A stretch of 64,000 bases of DNA from Paraburkholderia sp. Tr-20389 (GTDB taxonomy: Bacteria > Pseudomonadota > Gammaproteobacteria > Burkholderiales > Burkholderiaceae): NCBI RefSeq assembly GCF_017104565.1, contig NZ_JAAGPD010000024.1:62001-126000 (forward strand), in the 5' to 3' direction. How positions within the stretch are numbered: the first letter of the stretch is position 1; the number at the start of each line of letters is the position of its first letter. Shown here piece after piece: positions 1-10,170 of this stretch. The notes under the pieces were generated by a model. It did no database searches, was not told the origin of the DNA, and saw only the letters and a program-made list of their open reading frames with translations. Both the position numbers and the translations under genes were made by a program.

Positions 1-1
1 C

Positions 2-58
2 GTGCTGGATGCGGAGCATTTCGCCGATTCGACGCTGTATGCGAAGGAAGCGGAGTAA
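2..58 (+). CDS. 3' end of an unidentified CDS (partial)
   Basis: Only the last 18 codons and a TAA stop are inside the window. The frame reads VLDAEHFADSTLYAKEAE and ends in an acidic, charged tail. This is too short to assign to a family. The next strong terminator on this strand lies about 340 bases downstream. Confidence 0.4.
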   Translation: MLDAEHFADSTLYAKEAE

Positions 59-136
59 AAAAAGTGGAGTAGCAACGAAGAGCGATGGCGACGCGCACAC
101 GCGAGCGCGTTACCGTGAGAAGGATGGGGACGTTGG

Positions 137-204
137 GTGCCGTGGGTAGGAACTCGCACTGACGGTGTGAGTCCGCGTTGTTTCCGGGGACACCCACGGG
201 GCAC
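137..204 (+). other. possible structured RNA element in a long non-coding leader
   Basis: The 520 bases between the partial gene and the CDI exoprotein hold no convincing gene. Positions 140-147 (CCGTGGGT) pair perfectly with 192-199 (ACCCACGG). The outer GTGC at 137-140 can extend the helix with GCAC at 201-204, leaving a small bulge. Inside, 152-159 and 165-172 form an eight-pair hairpin with one G-T pair and a five-base loop. The strand ends in a rho-independent terminator at 399-418. I do not recognise a known RNA family. It could be a small RNA, or the 3' UTR of the upstream gene. Confidence 0.3.
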
Positions 205-398
205 ACGCGGGTTGATCGCCAATCACTGTCGACAGACGACACAAGCGATTCGATTCGTCGCGCCTGCACGAGAGCGATTTTTCGAGCTGGTCCCATGGTG
301 GACCGAACGGCGATATCCCTAACCTGACTGCGCGCATATCCCGTATGCGCTTGAAGATTAAGGCTGCCCTACCTACCAGCCAAGCAAGCTTTCTTTAC

Positions 399-424
399 AG
401 CCCGCCTCCGAGCGGGCTTTCTTT
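399..424 (+). terminator. rho-independent terminator
   Basis: AGCCCGC at 399-405 pairs with GCGGGCT at 412-418 across a six-base loop, followed by a T-rich tract (TTCTTTC). It closes transcription from the upstream partial gene or from a non-coding RNA before the CDI locus. Confidence 0.75.
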
Positions 425-511
425 CGTCGGCCGGTTTGCAGCTTTTCCTCGCGCAATCAGAAAAGACCTATTTCGCTCGACGTGTTGCGCGTGCGTCAGC
501 CTTTGCAAACC

Positions 512-540
512 TTGACACTTCCGCCTTCGCGAGTCCGATA
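512..540 (+). promoter_or_regulatory. candidate sigma70 promoter of the CDI operon
   Basis: A perfect TTGACA at 512-517 is followed after 17 bases by CCGATA, a weak -10 match, at 535-540. It sits about 40 bases before the exoprotein start codon. The -35 is convincing; the -10 is not. Confidence 0.35.
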
Positions 541-578
541 GGTTTACCGATTCAGCTTAATTCGCATAACGAATAACA

Positions 579-3500
579 ATGAATCAGAGAAGCTATCGGC
601 TGGTATTCAGCAAACTGAGAGACATGCTGATCGCAGTCGAGGAGAACGCGACGGCCTCCGGAAAATCGGCCGGCGAAACACGCGTCTCCGGACGCGCATC
701 GAAGAAGACAACCCACTCACCACTGCAACGCCTGGCGGCACTGCTGCCCGCCGTCGCGCCGCTTCTGGCGTTCGCGCAGATCGTTCCGGGCGGCGCGCAC
801 GCGCCCGGCGTCATCAGTACGCAGAACGGCATTCCGCAGGTCAACGTCAATCGACCGTCCGGTGCAGGCGGTGTATCGATGAACACCTACAGCCAGTTCG
901 ACATATCGAAAAACGGCGCAATTCTGAACAACGCGAACCGGATCGCGAACACGCAGCTTGCGGGCTACATCAACGGCAACCCGAACTTCGGCCCGAACGA
1001 TGCCGCGAAGATCATCGTCAATCAGGTCAATTCCAGCAGCGCGAGCCAGATCAACGGCTATGTCGAAGTCGCCGGACCGCGTGCCGAAGTCGTGATCGCG
1101 AACGGCTCGGGCATCAGCGTGAACGGCGGCGGCTTTATCAACACGTCCCGCTCGATTTTGACCTCAGGCTCGCCGAACTTCGCGGCGGACGGGTCGCTCG
1201 CGGGTTTCAGTGTGACGGGCGGCAACGTCACGATTCAGGGCGCGGGCTTCAACGGCTCGAATATCGACCAGGTGGACCTGATTGCGCGCGCTGTTCAGGT
1301 CAATGCGGCCATCTACGCCGGCAAGAACCTGAACGTCATCACAGGCGCGAACAGCGTCGACCACGACACGCTCAATGCAACGCCCATCGCGGGCAGCGGC
1401 ACCGCCCCTGCTGTGTCCATCGACGTGAGCAATCTGGGCGGTATGTACGCCAACCGCATCCAGTTGGTCGGGACGGAATTGGGTGTCGGCATTTCACTCA
1501 AGGGCATCACGGCTGCGCAATCGGGCGACCTCGTGCTGACTACGGCGGGCAAGCTGGTATTGGCCGGACAGACCAACGCGAGCGGCAACATCAACGCTTC
1601 TGCACGCGACGGCATCGACAACAGCGGCACCACCTACGCACAGCAGAACGTCAACGCGACGACATCGGGCGCACTCTCCAACAGCGGTACGCTCGCCGCG
1701 CAGCAGAACACCAGCATCAGCGCGGGCAGCGTCGCATCGACGGGCACGCTCGGCGCGGGTGTGAACGGCGACGGCACGGTTACGAACACAGGCGACCTGT
1801 CGGTGAGTTCGGGCGGCGCGGTCACAGCAACCGGGCGCAACGAAGGCGGCGGCAATACAACGATTCAGGGCGCGTCGCTCAATCTCGCGGGCAGCAATAC
1901 GTCCGCAAATTCCACGCTTGCACTGACCGCCAGCGCGGGCGACATGAACCTGTCGAACTCGACGACCACGGCGGGCGGCACGCTCGCCGCGAATGCAGCG
2001 GGCACGCTCACGAACGACAGCGGCGAGCTATCGGGTAATGGCGTGCAGGTATCGGCGGCGAACATATCGAACGCGGGCGGCACAATGGTGTCCGGCTCGA
2101 CGGTGAACCTGAACACGGCGGGCGCGCTCAGCAACCGTCACGGCACGATCCAGTCGGCGGCCGGCTCGACGGTCAGCGCGGGATCGCTCGACAACACCGA
2201 GGGCCGCGTGGTGTCGCTCAACGCCGACGGCATGACCGTCACGACGACGGGCGTGCTCGTCAACGGCGCGGGCGGCACGCTCGGCTCGAATGGCGCGCTG
2301 AATCTAAGCACGGGCACGCTCGCAAATCAGGGGAGCGTCAGCGCAGCGAGCGATGCCACGGTGCGCGCGCAAAGCATCGACAATCACGCGGGCACGATCA
2401 GCGCGGGCGGTGCGCTGAATGTCGCGTCGAATGCTGCGCTGAACAACGCGGGCGGCACGCTCACGGGCGCGACCACCACCGCTTCCGCTTCGTCTATCGA
2501 CAACACGAACGGCGATATCGACGGCGACACGCTCAACATCTCGACGCCCGGTGCGCTGACCAATCGCGGCGGCAGCATCACGCAGTACGGCACCGCCAAC
2601 CAGATGGTCAGCGCGGGCGGAACGCTCGACAACACAGGCGGCACGATCGCATCGAACGCGGCGAACCTGACCGTCTCAGGACAGACCGTCACGAACGATA
2701 GCGGCACGATCCAGCACGCGGGAGCGGGTACGCTGAACGTTAAATCGGCGGGCGCGCTGTCAAACGTGGCGGGCAAGGTGCAGACCAACGGGGCGCTGAA
2801 CGCAACGGCTGCGAGTCTGAACAACAGCAACGGCACGATCACGGCGCAGAAGGCCGCGCAGATTAGCGCGACCTCGGGCATCGTAAACCACAGCGGTTCG
2901 CTCTACGGCGTGGGCGGACTGACAGCGACTACACAAGGCGACTTCGACAATACGGGCGGCTCGGCACAATCAGCGGGCGACCTGTCGCTGTCGGTGGGCG
3001 GCGCACTGTTCAACGCGCAAGGCACCATCGCAGCCAACGGCGCGCACGGCACGGCAAACGTCAGCGCGGCCAGCATCGACAACACGGGCGGCAAGCTGAC
3101 CAATGCGGGCGACGGCGCGACGACCGTCACTTCGTCAACGGGCATCACGAACACGGGCGGCACGCTCGGCGGCAACGGCGACGTGACGGTCAATGCACAG
3201 ACGCTGTCGAACGACGCAGGCGCGAACCTCGTTGCAGGCGGGGTGGCGAACCTGAACGTCGCGCAGAGCATCAACAACGCGGGCGGCACGCTATTCGGGG
3301 GCACGGGGCTGACGCTCAACCAGGCGAACGCATCCGTCATCAACGATGGCGGCACGATCCTCGGCGGGCTGGACGTGTCGGTCAACGTCGCGTCGCTGTC
3401 GAACGCGGGCGGCGCGATCCGCGCGAACCGCGACGTATCGACAAGTGGCGTCGTATCGGGCGATGGCGGGATGGTCGCGGGCCGCAACCTTTCGCTTGCC

Positions 3501-6500
3501 GTCAATGGCGACTACACCAACGATGCGGGCAACAACCTGCACGCGGACGGTGACATGGACGTGCGCGCCACGGGCACGCTCACCAACACGGGGACGCTCG
3601 CCGCCAATGGCGCGCTCACCGCGACGGGCGCGAACGTCGTCAACGCGGCTACGGGCGACATCAATTCGGCCAGCACGACCGTCAACGCATCCGGCACGCT
3701 GACCAACGCGGGACGCATCGAAGGCGATACTGTCACGACGAACAGCGCGAGCCTCACGAATACCGGTACGGTCATCGGCAACGATGTGACGGTCAATGCG
3801 AACGACGTGCAGAACACGGGCGCGACGGCCGTCATCGCGGGCGCGAACCGCGTCCACGTGTATGCGCAGAACTCCGTCACGAACGCGGACGGCGCACTCA
3901 TTTATAGCGCGGGCAATCTGGAGATTGCGAAGGACAGCACGCGCGATGCGTCCGGCCTGCTGGCGAACCAGACAGGCACGCTCACCAACAGCGCGGCCAC
4001 CATCGAGGCGGACGGCGATATCGACATCGCGGCGAAAACGGTCAACAACGTTCGTCCGGGCATCGTCACGCAGGCTGGCACGCCGCAGGACGCGGGATCG
4101 ACGACCCTGACGCTGTGGACGGCTGGCCTCGGAAGCGACCTGTCGGCTGGCGTATTCGGCAACTATCACAGCCTTGACTTCCCGCAATGGAACTGGAGCG
4201 CAGGCGCGATTTCCGACCAGACCATCCACGGCCTGGCGGTGCCGGTCACCGTCACGATTCCGGCCTCGCAGGTCACGAACCTGGACACGACCGCACAAAC
4301 ATTCTCGCTTACGCAGCCGATCTACGATCACTACCAGTCGGGCGCGACCGTGGTGGCGCGCAACGTTACGACCAACGCGACGCAGTGGTACAACAGCCTG
4401 ACGGATAACGGCGACGGTACGGTGTCGATCACGTTCTGGCCGGACTTCGATCCGAACAAGAACATGCGGCCGGACCCGTTACAGGTTCGCTGGGACATCG
4501 GCAACCATGACTACGTCGAGAAGTCGCGCACGACACAGACCACGACGACCACCGACCAGCTAGTGAGCGCGGGCAACGGCGCGACGATCCAGGCGCAGGG
4601 CGCAATCCGCATCAATGCCGACAACGGCAGCATCAGCAACGACGCGTCGACAATGGCCGCAGGCGGCGACCTCGTCCGTCGCGCGAACGGCGGCAGCGTC
4701 ACGGATACGGGTGTCGTGCTCCAGCAGAGCGTCGAGCAGGATACGTCTTCGATCTTTTACTGGCATCAGAAGACGGGCGGCAGCAGTTCCACGACGGCGC
4801 CCCGCAACGATGGCGCGTTCGACGGCATCAGCCAGTACACGACGACCGTCGATGCTCTCCCTGCAATTGCCACGTCGAACCAGAACGTCCAGACGGATGC
4901 GCAGACCATCAGCATCAACTCGGTGAACCGCCAGGGGCAGACAGTCGCCGGTTCCGGCGTGACAGGCGGCAGCGCGGACGGCACGCAGACGGGAACCATC
5001 AACGGGCAGTCGAACCGGCCCCAGACGGTCGGCGGTGCAACGGGCGGTATTCCGAACCTGAAACTGCCTGTCAATGGTCTGTACACGTACAACACCGCGC
5101 CCGGTGCGGATTACCTGATTGCGACCGACCCGCGTTTTACGCAATACACGAAGTTCATTTCGAGCGACTACATGCTCAACCAGTTGGGTCTCGATCCGAC
5201 GAAGATCGACAAGCGCCTGGGCGACGGGCTGTATGAGGAAACGTTGATCCGCAACCAGGTCACGCAACTGACGGGCCGCACGTTCCTTGCGGGCTTCACC
5301 GACAACCTGGACGAATACACGGCGCTCATGAACAGCGGCGTCACGTATGCGAAAACGTTCGGGCTGGAACCCGGCATTGCGCTGACGCCCGGGCAGATGC
5401 AGCAGCTAACAACCGACATGGTGTGGCTGGTGTCGCAGGACGTGACGTTGCCCGATGGCTCGCATCAGAGCGTGCTCGTGCCACAGGTGTATCTGGCGCA
5501 GTCGAGCACGGTTGATCTCACGCATAGCGGTGCACTCGTCGCGGGCAACGCGGTGAACCTGAACGCGAGCGGCGACGTGAACAACAGTGGGCACATCGTG
5601 AGCAATCTTGCGACGACCGTCATCGGCAACTACATCACGAATAGCGGGATTATCGGCAGCGCCGGGACGACGGCGGTCGTCGCGGTGCAGGACGTGCGCA
5701 ATTCAAGCGGGCGGATTGGCGGCGGCGATGTCGTCGTGCAGGCCGGGCGCGATGTCATCAACGAGACGCAGACCTACGGCGTGTCGAAGTCATTCACGGA
5801 TGGTCATTACGCGGGCAGCGCCAGCAGTACCAGCGTTGATGCGGTCGGCACGATTTCGGCGACGAACAGCGCGGCGGTGATCGCGGGCCGTGACGTGAAC
5901 CTGAACGGCGCACTGGTGCAGGCGGGCGGCAATGCGTCCGTTGTCGCGGGCCGTGATCTGAACGTCGGCACGACCGAACTGACCACGACGAAGGATTCAA
6001 GCGGCTACAGCGGGCAGGATTCGCTGCACGAGAAGCAGACGCAGAACCTGGGCAGCGCCATCGTCGCCGGCGGCGACGTGGCGACGGCGTCGGGCCGCAA
6101 CACGACACTGACCGACGCGACGGTTCGCGCGGGCGGCAACGCGACGATGATCGCGGGCGGCGATCTGACTGTGACGGCGGCGAAGGACGCGAGCACGCAC
6201 GCCGAACAGTCGATGAGCAACAACAGAAGCCAGCACACGGCTTCGAGCTATGACGAAACCGTCAAGGGTTCGGATGTGAGCGCGGGCGGCAACGTCACGC
6301 TAGCGGCCGGTCAGAACGGGACCGGCAATCTTGCCGTGCTTGGTTCGTCCGTGTCGACGGATGCGAATGGCGGCGGCGTCAAACTGGTATCCACGGGTAA
6401 CGTGACGATCGGCAGCGTGAACGAAACGCACGATTCTCAAAGCTGGTCGCACAACGAGCATTCGGGGTTCATGTCGAAACAGAAAGACACGGACACGGCG

Positions 6501-9356
6501 AGTTCGCATCAGGTAATCGCTAACGGTTCGACGGTATCGGGCGATACGGTGACGGGCGCGGCGGGTCACGATATGACCATCAGCGGCTCGACGGTTGCCG
6601 GGACGAACGATGTAACGCTTGCCGCGGGAAACAACCTTGCTATCAATACGACGCAGGATACGAAGGACAGTACACACTTCCACGAAAAGGAAAAGTCGGG
6701 CCTCGGTAGTTCGGGCGGCGCGGCCATTTCCTACGGCACGGTCGACCAGAAGGACACGGCTCACGACAGTTCGCTGACGAACAACGCAAGTCTCGTCGGC
6801 AGCACGGACGGTAGCGTCCACCTGTCGGCGGGCGCCGATCTGCACGTGACGGGCAGCGACCTGATCGCGGCACAGAACGTGACGGGCACGGGCGCGAACA
6901 TCACCATCGATTCGGTCGCGAACACCACGCATCACGACGAAACGCACGAGTTCAAAAAGAGCGGCGTGACGCTCGGCGTCGCGGGCGGCCTCGTCGACAT
7001 GATCCAGACTGCCGTGGATCAGGCGCAGGCATCGGGCAAGAGCCAGGACTCGCGCGCGTCCGTCCTGCACACGATTGCGGCGGTGGGTAACGTGGCAGGC
7101 GCGGCCGAATCGCTTGCGAACGGCACGCCTGATGTGAAGCTCGAACTGAGCTTCGGCAGCAGTAGCAGCAAGAACACCTTCACGGAAGACGGCACGCAGC
7201 AGCAGGGTTCGTCCGTCCGCGCGGGCGGCACGGCAACATTTGCGGCGACGGGTAACGGCACGCCGGGCAGCGGCAACCTGACCATCGCCGGTTCCGACGT
7301 GAATGCGAACGACGTGCTGCTGGCGGCAAAGAATCAGGTCAATCTCGTCTACTCCACCGACACGGACACGACCCTCAGCACCAACGAGTCGAAGAGCGCG
7401 AGCGTCGGCATCTCGTATGGCACGCAGGGATGGGGCGTGGATGCGGCGATGTCGAAGGCGCACGGCGATGCGAACAGCGACGCCGCTATGCAGAACAACA
7501 CGCACATCAACGGCGCGACCAGCGTCACGATTGCGTCGGGGGGCGACACGAACATCGTCGGCGCGAATGTGAACGGAAAGCAGGTTTCGGCCGACATCGG
7601 CGGGAATCTGAACATCGCGAGCGTCCAGGATACGACCGGCGGCAGCGCGCATCAGGAAAGCTCGGGCGGCGGCGTCAGCATCAGTCAGGCGGGAGGCGGC
7701 GGCAGCTTCAGCAACCAGCACGGTGACGCACACGGCAGGTATGCGGGCGTGAATGAACAGGCTGGCATCCGGGCCGGAGATGGTGGATTCAACCTCAACG
7801 TCAAGGGCAACACGGATCTGAAGGGTGCAGTGATCGCGAGCGATGCCGATGACTCGAAGAACACGCTGTCGACGGGCACGCTCACATTCTCCGATATCCA
7901 GAACCAGTCGAATTACGACGCGCATTCGGGTGGATTCAGCGGTGGCGCGTCGGTCGGCATGGCGCAGGACGGAACGGGACCGGCGTCGCGGAGCAACGGC
8001 GGCGGCTTCACGCCGATGTTAAGCCAGAGCGATAGCGGTAGCGGTAGCGCCACGACACGCAGCGCCGTCAGCGCGGGCACGATCAACGTCACAGATAAGG
8101 ATCACCAGACGCAGGACGTGGCGAGCCTGAATCGCGACACGGCGGATACCAACGGCACGGTCGCGAAGTTGCCCGATGTCAACAACCTGCTCGACAAACA
8201 GGCTGACATGATGAACGCGTCGAGCGCGGCGGGTCAGGCCGTTGCCACGCAGATTGGCGAGATTGCAAACGCGAAGCAGAAAGCAGCGAAGGATGCGGCG
8301 GATCAAGCGGCGGCGGACGGCAATCCCGAACTCGCGGCACAGTATCAGGCCGAGGCCGACAAATGGGATGAGGGGGGAGCGAATCGGGTGGCCCTTCACG
8401 TTGCTGGGGGCGCCCTGATGGGAGGACTTGGCGACGGTGGTTTCGGAAGTGCGTTTGCCGGGGCCACTGGAGCAGGGGTGTCGGCGGCGTTTGCGGGCAA
8501 GCTGAACGGGCTTGCAGACCAGATTGGCGATGCAACGGGCTCGATGACGCTAGGCAACGTGGCGTCGAACGTGCTGGTTGGTATGGGTGGTGCGCTGGTT
8601 GGCGGTAGTGCCGGTGCGTTCACTGCGTCGAATGCGGACCTGTATAACCGCAGCACCGGAAATGGTGATGGCAAGGGCGGCACGGGCAGCGAGTTCCTGG
8701 ACAGGCTGGGCGATGCGCTCGTGTCCACGGCGACAGATCCGCTTGGCGCGTTAAACCATGCACTGAACAGCATTCTTCCGTCACCTTCGGGTCAGCAGCC
8801 ACCCGCCGATCCCAATCCACTAGTGCAAGCCAATGATGGTGGCAATACTCCGTCTGGTCCTGCTGGAGCGGTCGTGACGCCGCCAGCCTATGCGATGACG
8901 CCTGAGGGTCCAGTGCCGGTTGCGCCGGGTATTGTTGTGCCGGGGTATGTGCCGGGTAATGCGATACTTAACAACGATGGCGGTGGCGACGCTCAGCAAG
9001 GTGCATCTAAATCATCGGGCGATGCAGCACGATTGACTGGGCAACAACGCGAGGAAACGGTCGCCAACATCGTCAACGGTGCAACTTCGGGCGAAAAGGT
9101 CGCTGTCCCCGGCATTGGATCGACGGACATCGATGTGGTTGCGCCAAACGGCGACCTGATCGCTGTCGGTGGGCCTGCCAAGGCGAACAATCTTGGGAAG
9201 TTGGGACAAGAGCTTCGTATCTATCAAACGATAGCTGATCAACGTGGCGTCTCTGCGCAGGTCTACTTCGCAGAGGGAACCCCGCAGTCGGCGATCAACC
9301 TTGCGACTAAGATTCTTGGCGAAGGCAACGTAAAAATATTCCCTGGGAGTAAATGA
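579..9356 (+). CDS. CdiA/BcpA-type contact-dependent inhibition exoprotein (FhaB family)
   Basis: Giant secreted beta-helix protein of 2925 aa delivering a toxic C-terminal domain to neighbouring cells. Residues 1-28 look like an extended signal peptide region (MNQRSYRLVF...), followed by a hydrophobic core and likely cleavage after AFA66. A TPS secretion domain follows, with an NPNFGPN motif near residue 135. Next come long runs of short glycine/asparagine-rich hemagglutinin repeats. A hydrophobic Gly/Ala pretoxin segment precedes a DLYN tetrad at 2687-2690, the Burkholderia-type boundary of the variable C-terminus. The end domain around D2850/D2852 (DIDVVAPNGDLIAVGGPAK) looks like a nuclease-type toxin, but I cannot name its family. 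No Shine-Dalgarno is visible before the ATG; that start is kept because the ESPR consensus begins there. Confidence 0.93.
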   Translation: MNQRSYRLVFSKLRDMLIAVEENATASGKSAGETRVSGRASKKTTHSPLQRLAALLPAVAPLLAFAQIVPGGAHAPGVISTQNGIPQVNVNRPSGAGGVSMNTYSQFDISKNGAILNNANRIANTQLAGYINGNPNFGPNDAAKIIVNQVNSSSASQINGYVEVAGPRAEVVIANGSGISVNGGGFINTSRSILTSGSPNFAADGSLAGFSVTGGNVTIQGAGFNGSNIDQVDLIARAVQVNAAIYAGKNLNVITGANSVDHDTLNATPIAGSGTAPAVSIDVSNLGGMYANRIQLVGTELGVGISLKGITAAQSGDLVLTTAGKLVLAGQTNASGNINASARDGIDNSGTTYAQQNVNATTSGALSNSGTLAAQQNTSISAGSVASTGTLGAGVNGDGTVTNTGDLSVSSGGAVTATGRNEGGGNTTIQGASLNLAGSNTSANSTLALTASAGDMNLSNSTTTAGGTLAANAAGTLTNDSGELSGNGVQVSAANISNAGGTMVSGSTVNLNTAGALSNRHGTIQSAAGSTVSAGSLDNTEGRVVSLNADGMTVTTTGVLVNGAGGTLGSNGALNLSTGTLANQGSVSAASDATVRAQSIDNHAGTISAGGALNVASNAALNNAGGTLTGATTTASASSIDNTNGDIDGDTLNISTPGALTNRGGSITQYGTANQMVSAGGTLDNTGGTIASNAANLTVSGQTVTNDSGTIQHAGAGTLNVKSAGALSNVAGKVQTNGALNATAASLNNSNGTITAQKAAQISATSGIVNHSGSLYGVGGLTATTQGDFDNTGGSAQSAGDLSLSVGGALFNAQGTIAANGAHGTANVSAASIDNTGGKLTNAGDGATTVTSSTGITNTGGTLGGNGDVTVNAQTLSNDAGANLVAGGVANLNVAQSINNAGGTLFGGTGLTLNQANASVINDGGTILGGLDVSVNVASLSNAGGAIRANRDVSTSGVVSGDGGMVAGRNLSLAVNGDYTNDAGNNLHADGDMDVRATGTLTNTGTLAANGALTATGANVVNAATGDINSASTTVNASGTLTNAGRIEGDTVTTNSASLTNTGTVIGNDVTVNANDVQNTGATAVIAGANRVHVYAQNSVTNADGALIYSAGNLEIAKDSTRDASGLLANQTGTLTNSAATIEADGDIDIAAKTVNNVRPGIVTQAGTPQDAGSTTLTLWTAGLGSDLSAGVFGNYHSLDFPQWNWSAGAISDQTIHGLAVPVTVTIPASQVTNLDTTAQTFSLTQPIYDHYQSGATVVARNVTTNATQWYNSLTDNGDGTVSITFWPDFDPNKNMRPDPLQVRWDIGNHDYVEKSRTTQTTTTTDQLVSAGNGATIQAQGAIRINADNGSISNDASTMAAGGDLVRRANGGSVTDTGVVLQQSVEQDTSSIFYWHQKTGGSSSTTAPRNDGAFDGISQYTTTVDALPAIATSNQNVQTDAQTISINSVNRQGQTVAGSGVTGGSADGTQTGTINGQSNRPQTVGGATGGIPNLKLPVNGLYTYNTAPGADYLIATDPRFTQYTKFISSDYMLNQLGLDPTKIDKRLGDGLYEETLIRNQVTQLTGRTFLAGFTDNLDEYTALMNSGVTYAKTFGLEPGIALTPGQMQQLTTDMVWLVSQDVTLPDGSHQSVLVPQVYLAQSSTVDLTHSGALVAGNAVNLNASGDVNNSGHIVSNLATTVIGNYITNSGIIGSAGTTAVVAVQDVRNSSGRIGGGDVVVQAGRDVINETQTYGVSKSFTDGHYAGSASSTSVDAVGTISATNSAAVIAGRDVNLNGALVQAGGNASVVAGRDLNVGTTELTTTKDSSGYSGQDSLHEKQTQNLGSAIVAGGDVATASGRNTTLTDATVRAGGNATMIAGGDLTVTAAKDASTHAEQSMSNNRSQHTASSYDETVKGSDVSAGGNVTLAAGQNGTGNLAVLGSSVSTDANGGGVKLVSTGNVTIGSVNETHDSQSWSHNEHSGFMSKQKDTDTASSHQVIANGSTVSGDTVTGAAGHDMTISGSTVAGTNDVTLAAGNNLAINTTQDTKDSTHFHEKEKSGLGSSGGAAISYGTVDQKDTAHDSSLTNNASLVGSTDGSVHLSAGADLHVTGSDLIAAQNVTGTGANITIDSVANTTHHDETHEFKKSGVTLGVAGGLVDMIQTAVDQAQASGKSQDSRASVLHTIAAVGNVAGAAESLANGTPDVKLELSFGSSSSKNTFTEDGTQQQGSSVRAGGTATFAATGNGTPGSGNLTIAGSDVNANDVLLAAKNQVNLVYSTDTDTTLSTNESKSASVGISYGTQGWGVDAAMSKAHGDANSDAAMQNNTHINGATSVTIASGGDTNIVGANVNGKQVSADIGGNLNIASVQDTTGGSAHQESSGGGVSISQAGGGGSFSNQHGDAHGRYAGVNEQAGIRAGDGGFNLNVKGNTDLKGAVIASDADDSKNTLSTGTLTFSDIQNQSNYDAHSGGFSGGASVGMAQDGTGPASRSNGGGFTPMLSQSDSGSGSATTRSAVSAGTINVTDKDHQTQDVASLNRDTADTNGTVAKLPDVNNLLDKQADMMNASSAAGQAVATQIGEIANAKQKAAKDAADQAAADGNPELAAQYQAEADKWDEGGANRVALHVAGGALMGGLGDGGFGSAFAGATGAGVSAAFAGKLNGLADQIGDATGSMTLGNVASNVLVGMGGALVGGSAGAFTASNADLYNRSTGNGDGKGGTGSEFLDRLGDALVSTATDPLGALNHALNSILPSPSGQQPPADPNPLVQANDGGNTPSGPAGAVVTPPAYAMTPEGPVPVAPGIVVPGYVPGNAILNNDGGGDAQQGASKSSGDAARLTGQQREETVANIVNGATSGEKVAVPGIGSTDIDVVAPNGDLIAVGGPAKANNLGKLGQELRIYQTIADQRGVSAQVYFAEGTPQSAINLATKILGEGNVKIFPGSK

Positions 9357-9760
9357 TGGCAACTCGCATCTTTCGTGTTTCAATCCCTGAGGGTTTGGAT
9401 CTGGCATTTACTTTCATAGCCGCCTGCATCGATTCCGCGGGCTTGACGATCAAAAATCCTGAGACTGACAAGATCACCTCTTGGTCAGACGAAGGGGAAC
9501 AGGTTGTGACCGCGTCGGAGAGGATATTGCCAAAAATTAATTCTGGTGAGCTGACAAACGTGCAGTTTTGGAGTTCTTCCAGTGACGACATGTTCGTGTC
9601 TTGGAGCAGGGACGGTTGCTTGAGCACTTTCTCCCTTCATCTTGATGGGGTGGATGTCACCCAGTCTGTGGCAGTGGCATCCAAGCTTATCGAAGGGTTA
9701 CTTACTAAGTACACCAGCAAGCAGATTGCGGGCGATGTCTTTGCCGTGAACTTCGAATAA
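9353..9760 (+). CDS. cognate CDI immunity protein (candidate CdiI)
   Basis: 135 aa. Its ATG overlaps the exoprotein stop by four bases (ATGA), so it is probably translationally coupled. Position directly after the toxin domain is the main argument for immunity function; the sequence is not one I recognise. It has no signal peptide or membrane segment, as expected for a cytoplasmic neutraliser that binds the incoming toxin. Its base composition is less GC-rich than the flanking core genes, as is common for exchanged toxin/immunity cassettes. Confidence 0.7.
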   Translation: MMATRIFRVSIPEGLDLAFTFIAACIDSAGLTIKNPETDKITSWSDEGEQVVTASERILPKINSGELTNVQFWSSSSDDMFVSWSRDGCLSTFSLHLDGVDVTQSVAVASKLIEGLLTKYTSKQIAGDVFAVNFE

Positions 9761-10170
9761 ATGCCACACCGGGGTATGGGGCCGGTAACGCTACGCTGAA
9801 CAGTGGCGACAATCAACAGTCGAGCAGCGGTTTTGATTCCACTCCTGGGCGAGTCCAGTCGCGTATTAACGTTACTAACGACGGCATGGATCACATCGGC
9901 GATCGTCACCTCGATCCGACAGTGAATGCAAGCCAATTTACAATCAGTGAAAACGATTTGCGCAATTTACTGCAAGATCCGAATACTGTCTCAACGCCGA
10001 TCAGCAAGACTGTTCAAAGCGGCGCCGATGTGAGCTATGTCCGCGAAGTGAATACTGGGCAAGTCATCGGAACAGATAAGTTCAATAACAATCAACCGAC
10101 TACCGTAATGACAGTTCTGACTGACCGATACGGGAACCTCGTGACAGCCTTTCCTGGGAAATTGAAATGA
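9760..10170 (+). pseudogene. displaced CDI toxin C-terminal module (orphan CT-2)
   Basis: The frame is open from the stop region of the previous gene. It starts with TPGYGAGNATLNSGD, matching the linker PGYVPGNAILNNDGG (nucleotides about 8941-8990) of the full exoprotein. It then carries a different toxin domain, from GMDHIGDRHLDP to LVTAFPGKLK, with an H-x3-RH motif typical of small RNase-like polymorphic toxins (family not assigned). It has no secretion domain and no credible own start, so it is a silent cassette that could be joined to cdiA by recombination. An internal ATG at 9886 would give only 94 aa. Confidence 0.75.

Noticed and set aside
137-322. A 61-codon open frame in the leader before the CDI locus
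   Set aside because: No ribosome binding site, no protein-like composition, and the stretch is better explained by RNA pairing.
6300-7925. A 541-codon open frame on the minus strand inside the exoprotein gene
   Set aside because: Its translation is Arg/Val/Asp-rich without motifs and is the antisense shadow of the repeat-rich, GC-rich coding strand.
579-9356. Many short repeats in the exoprotein gene that might suggest a CRISPR array or satellite DNA
   Set aside because: They are degenerate, in frame and encode hemagglutinin-type beta-helix repeats; there are no constant repeats with unique spacers.
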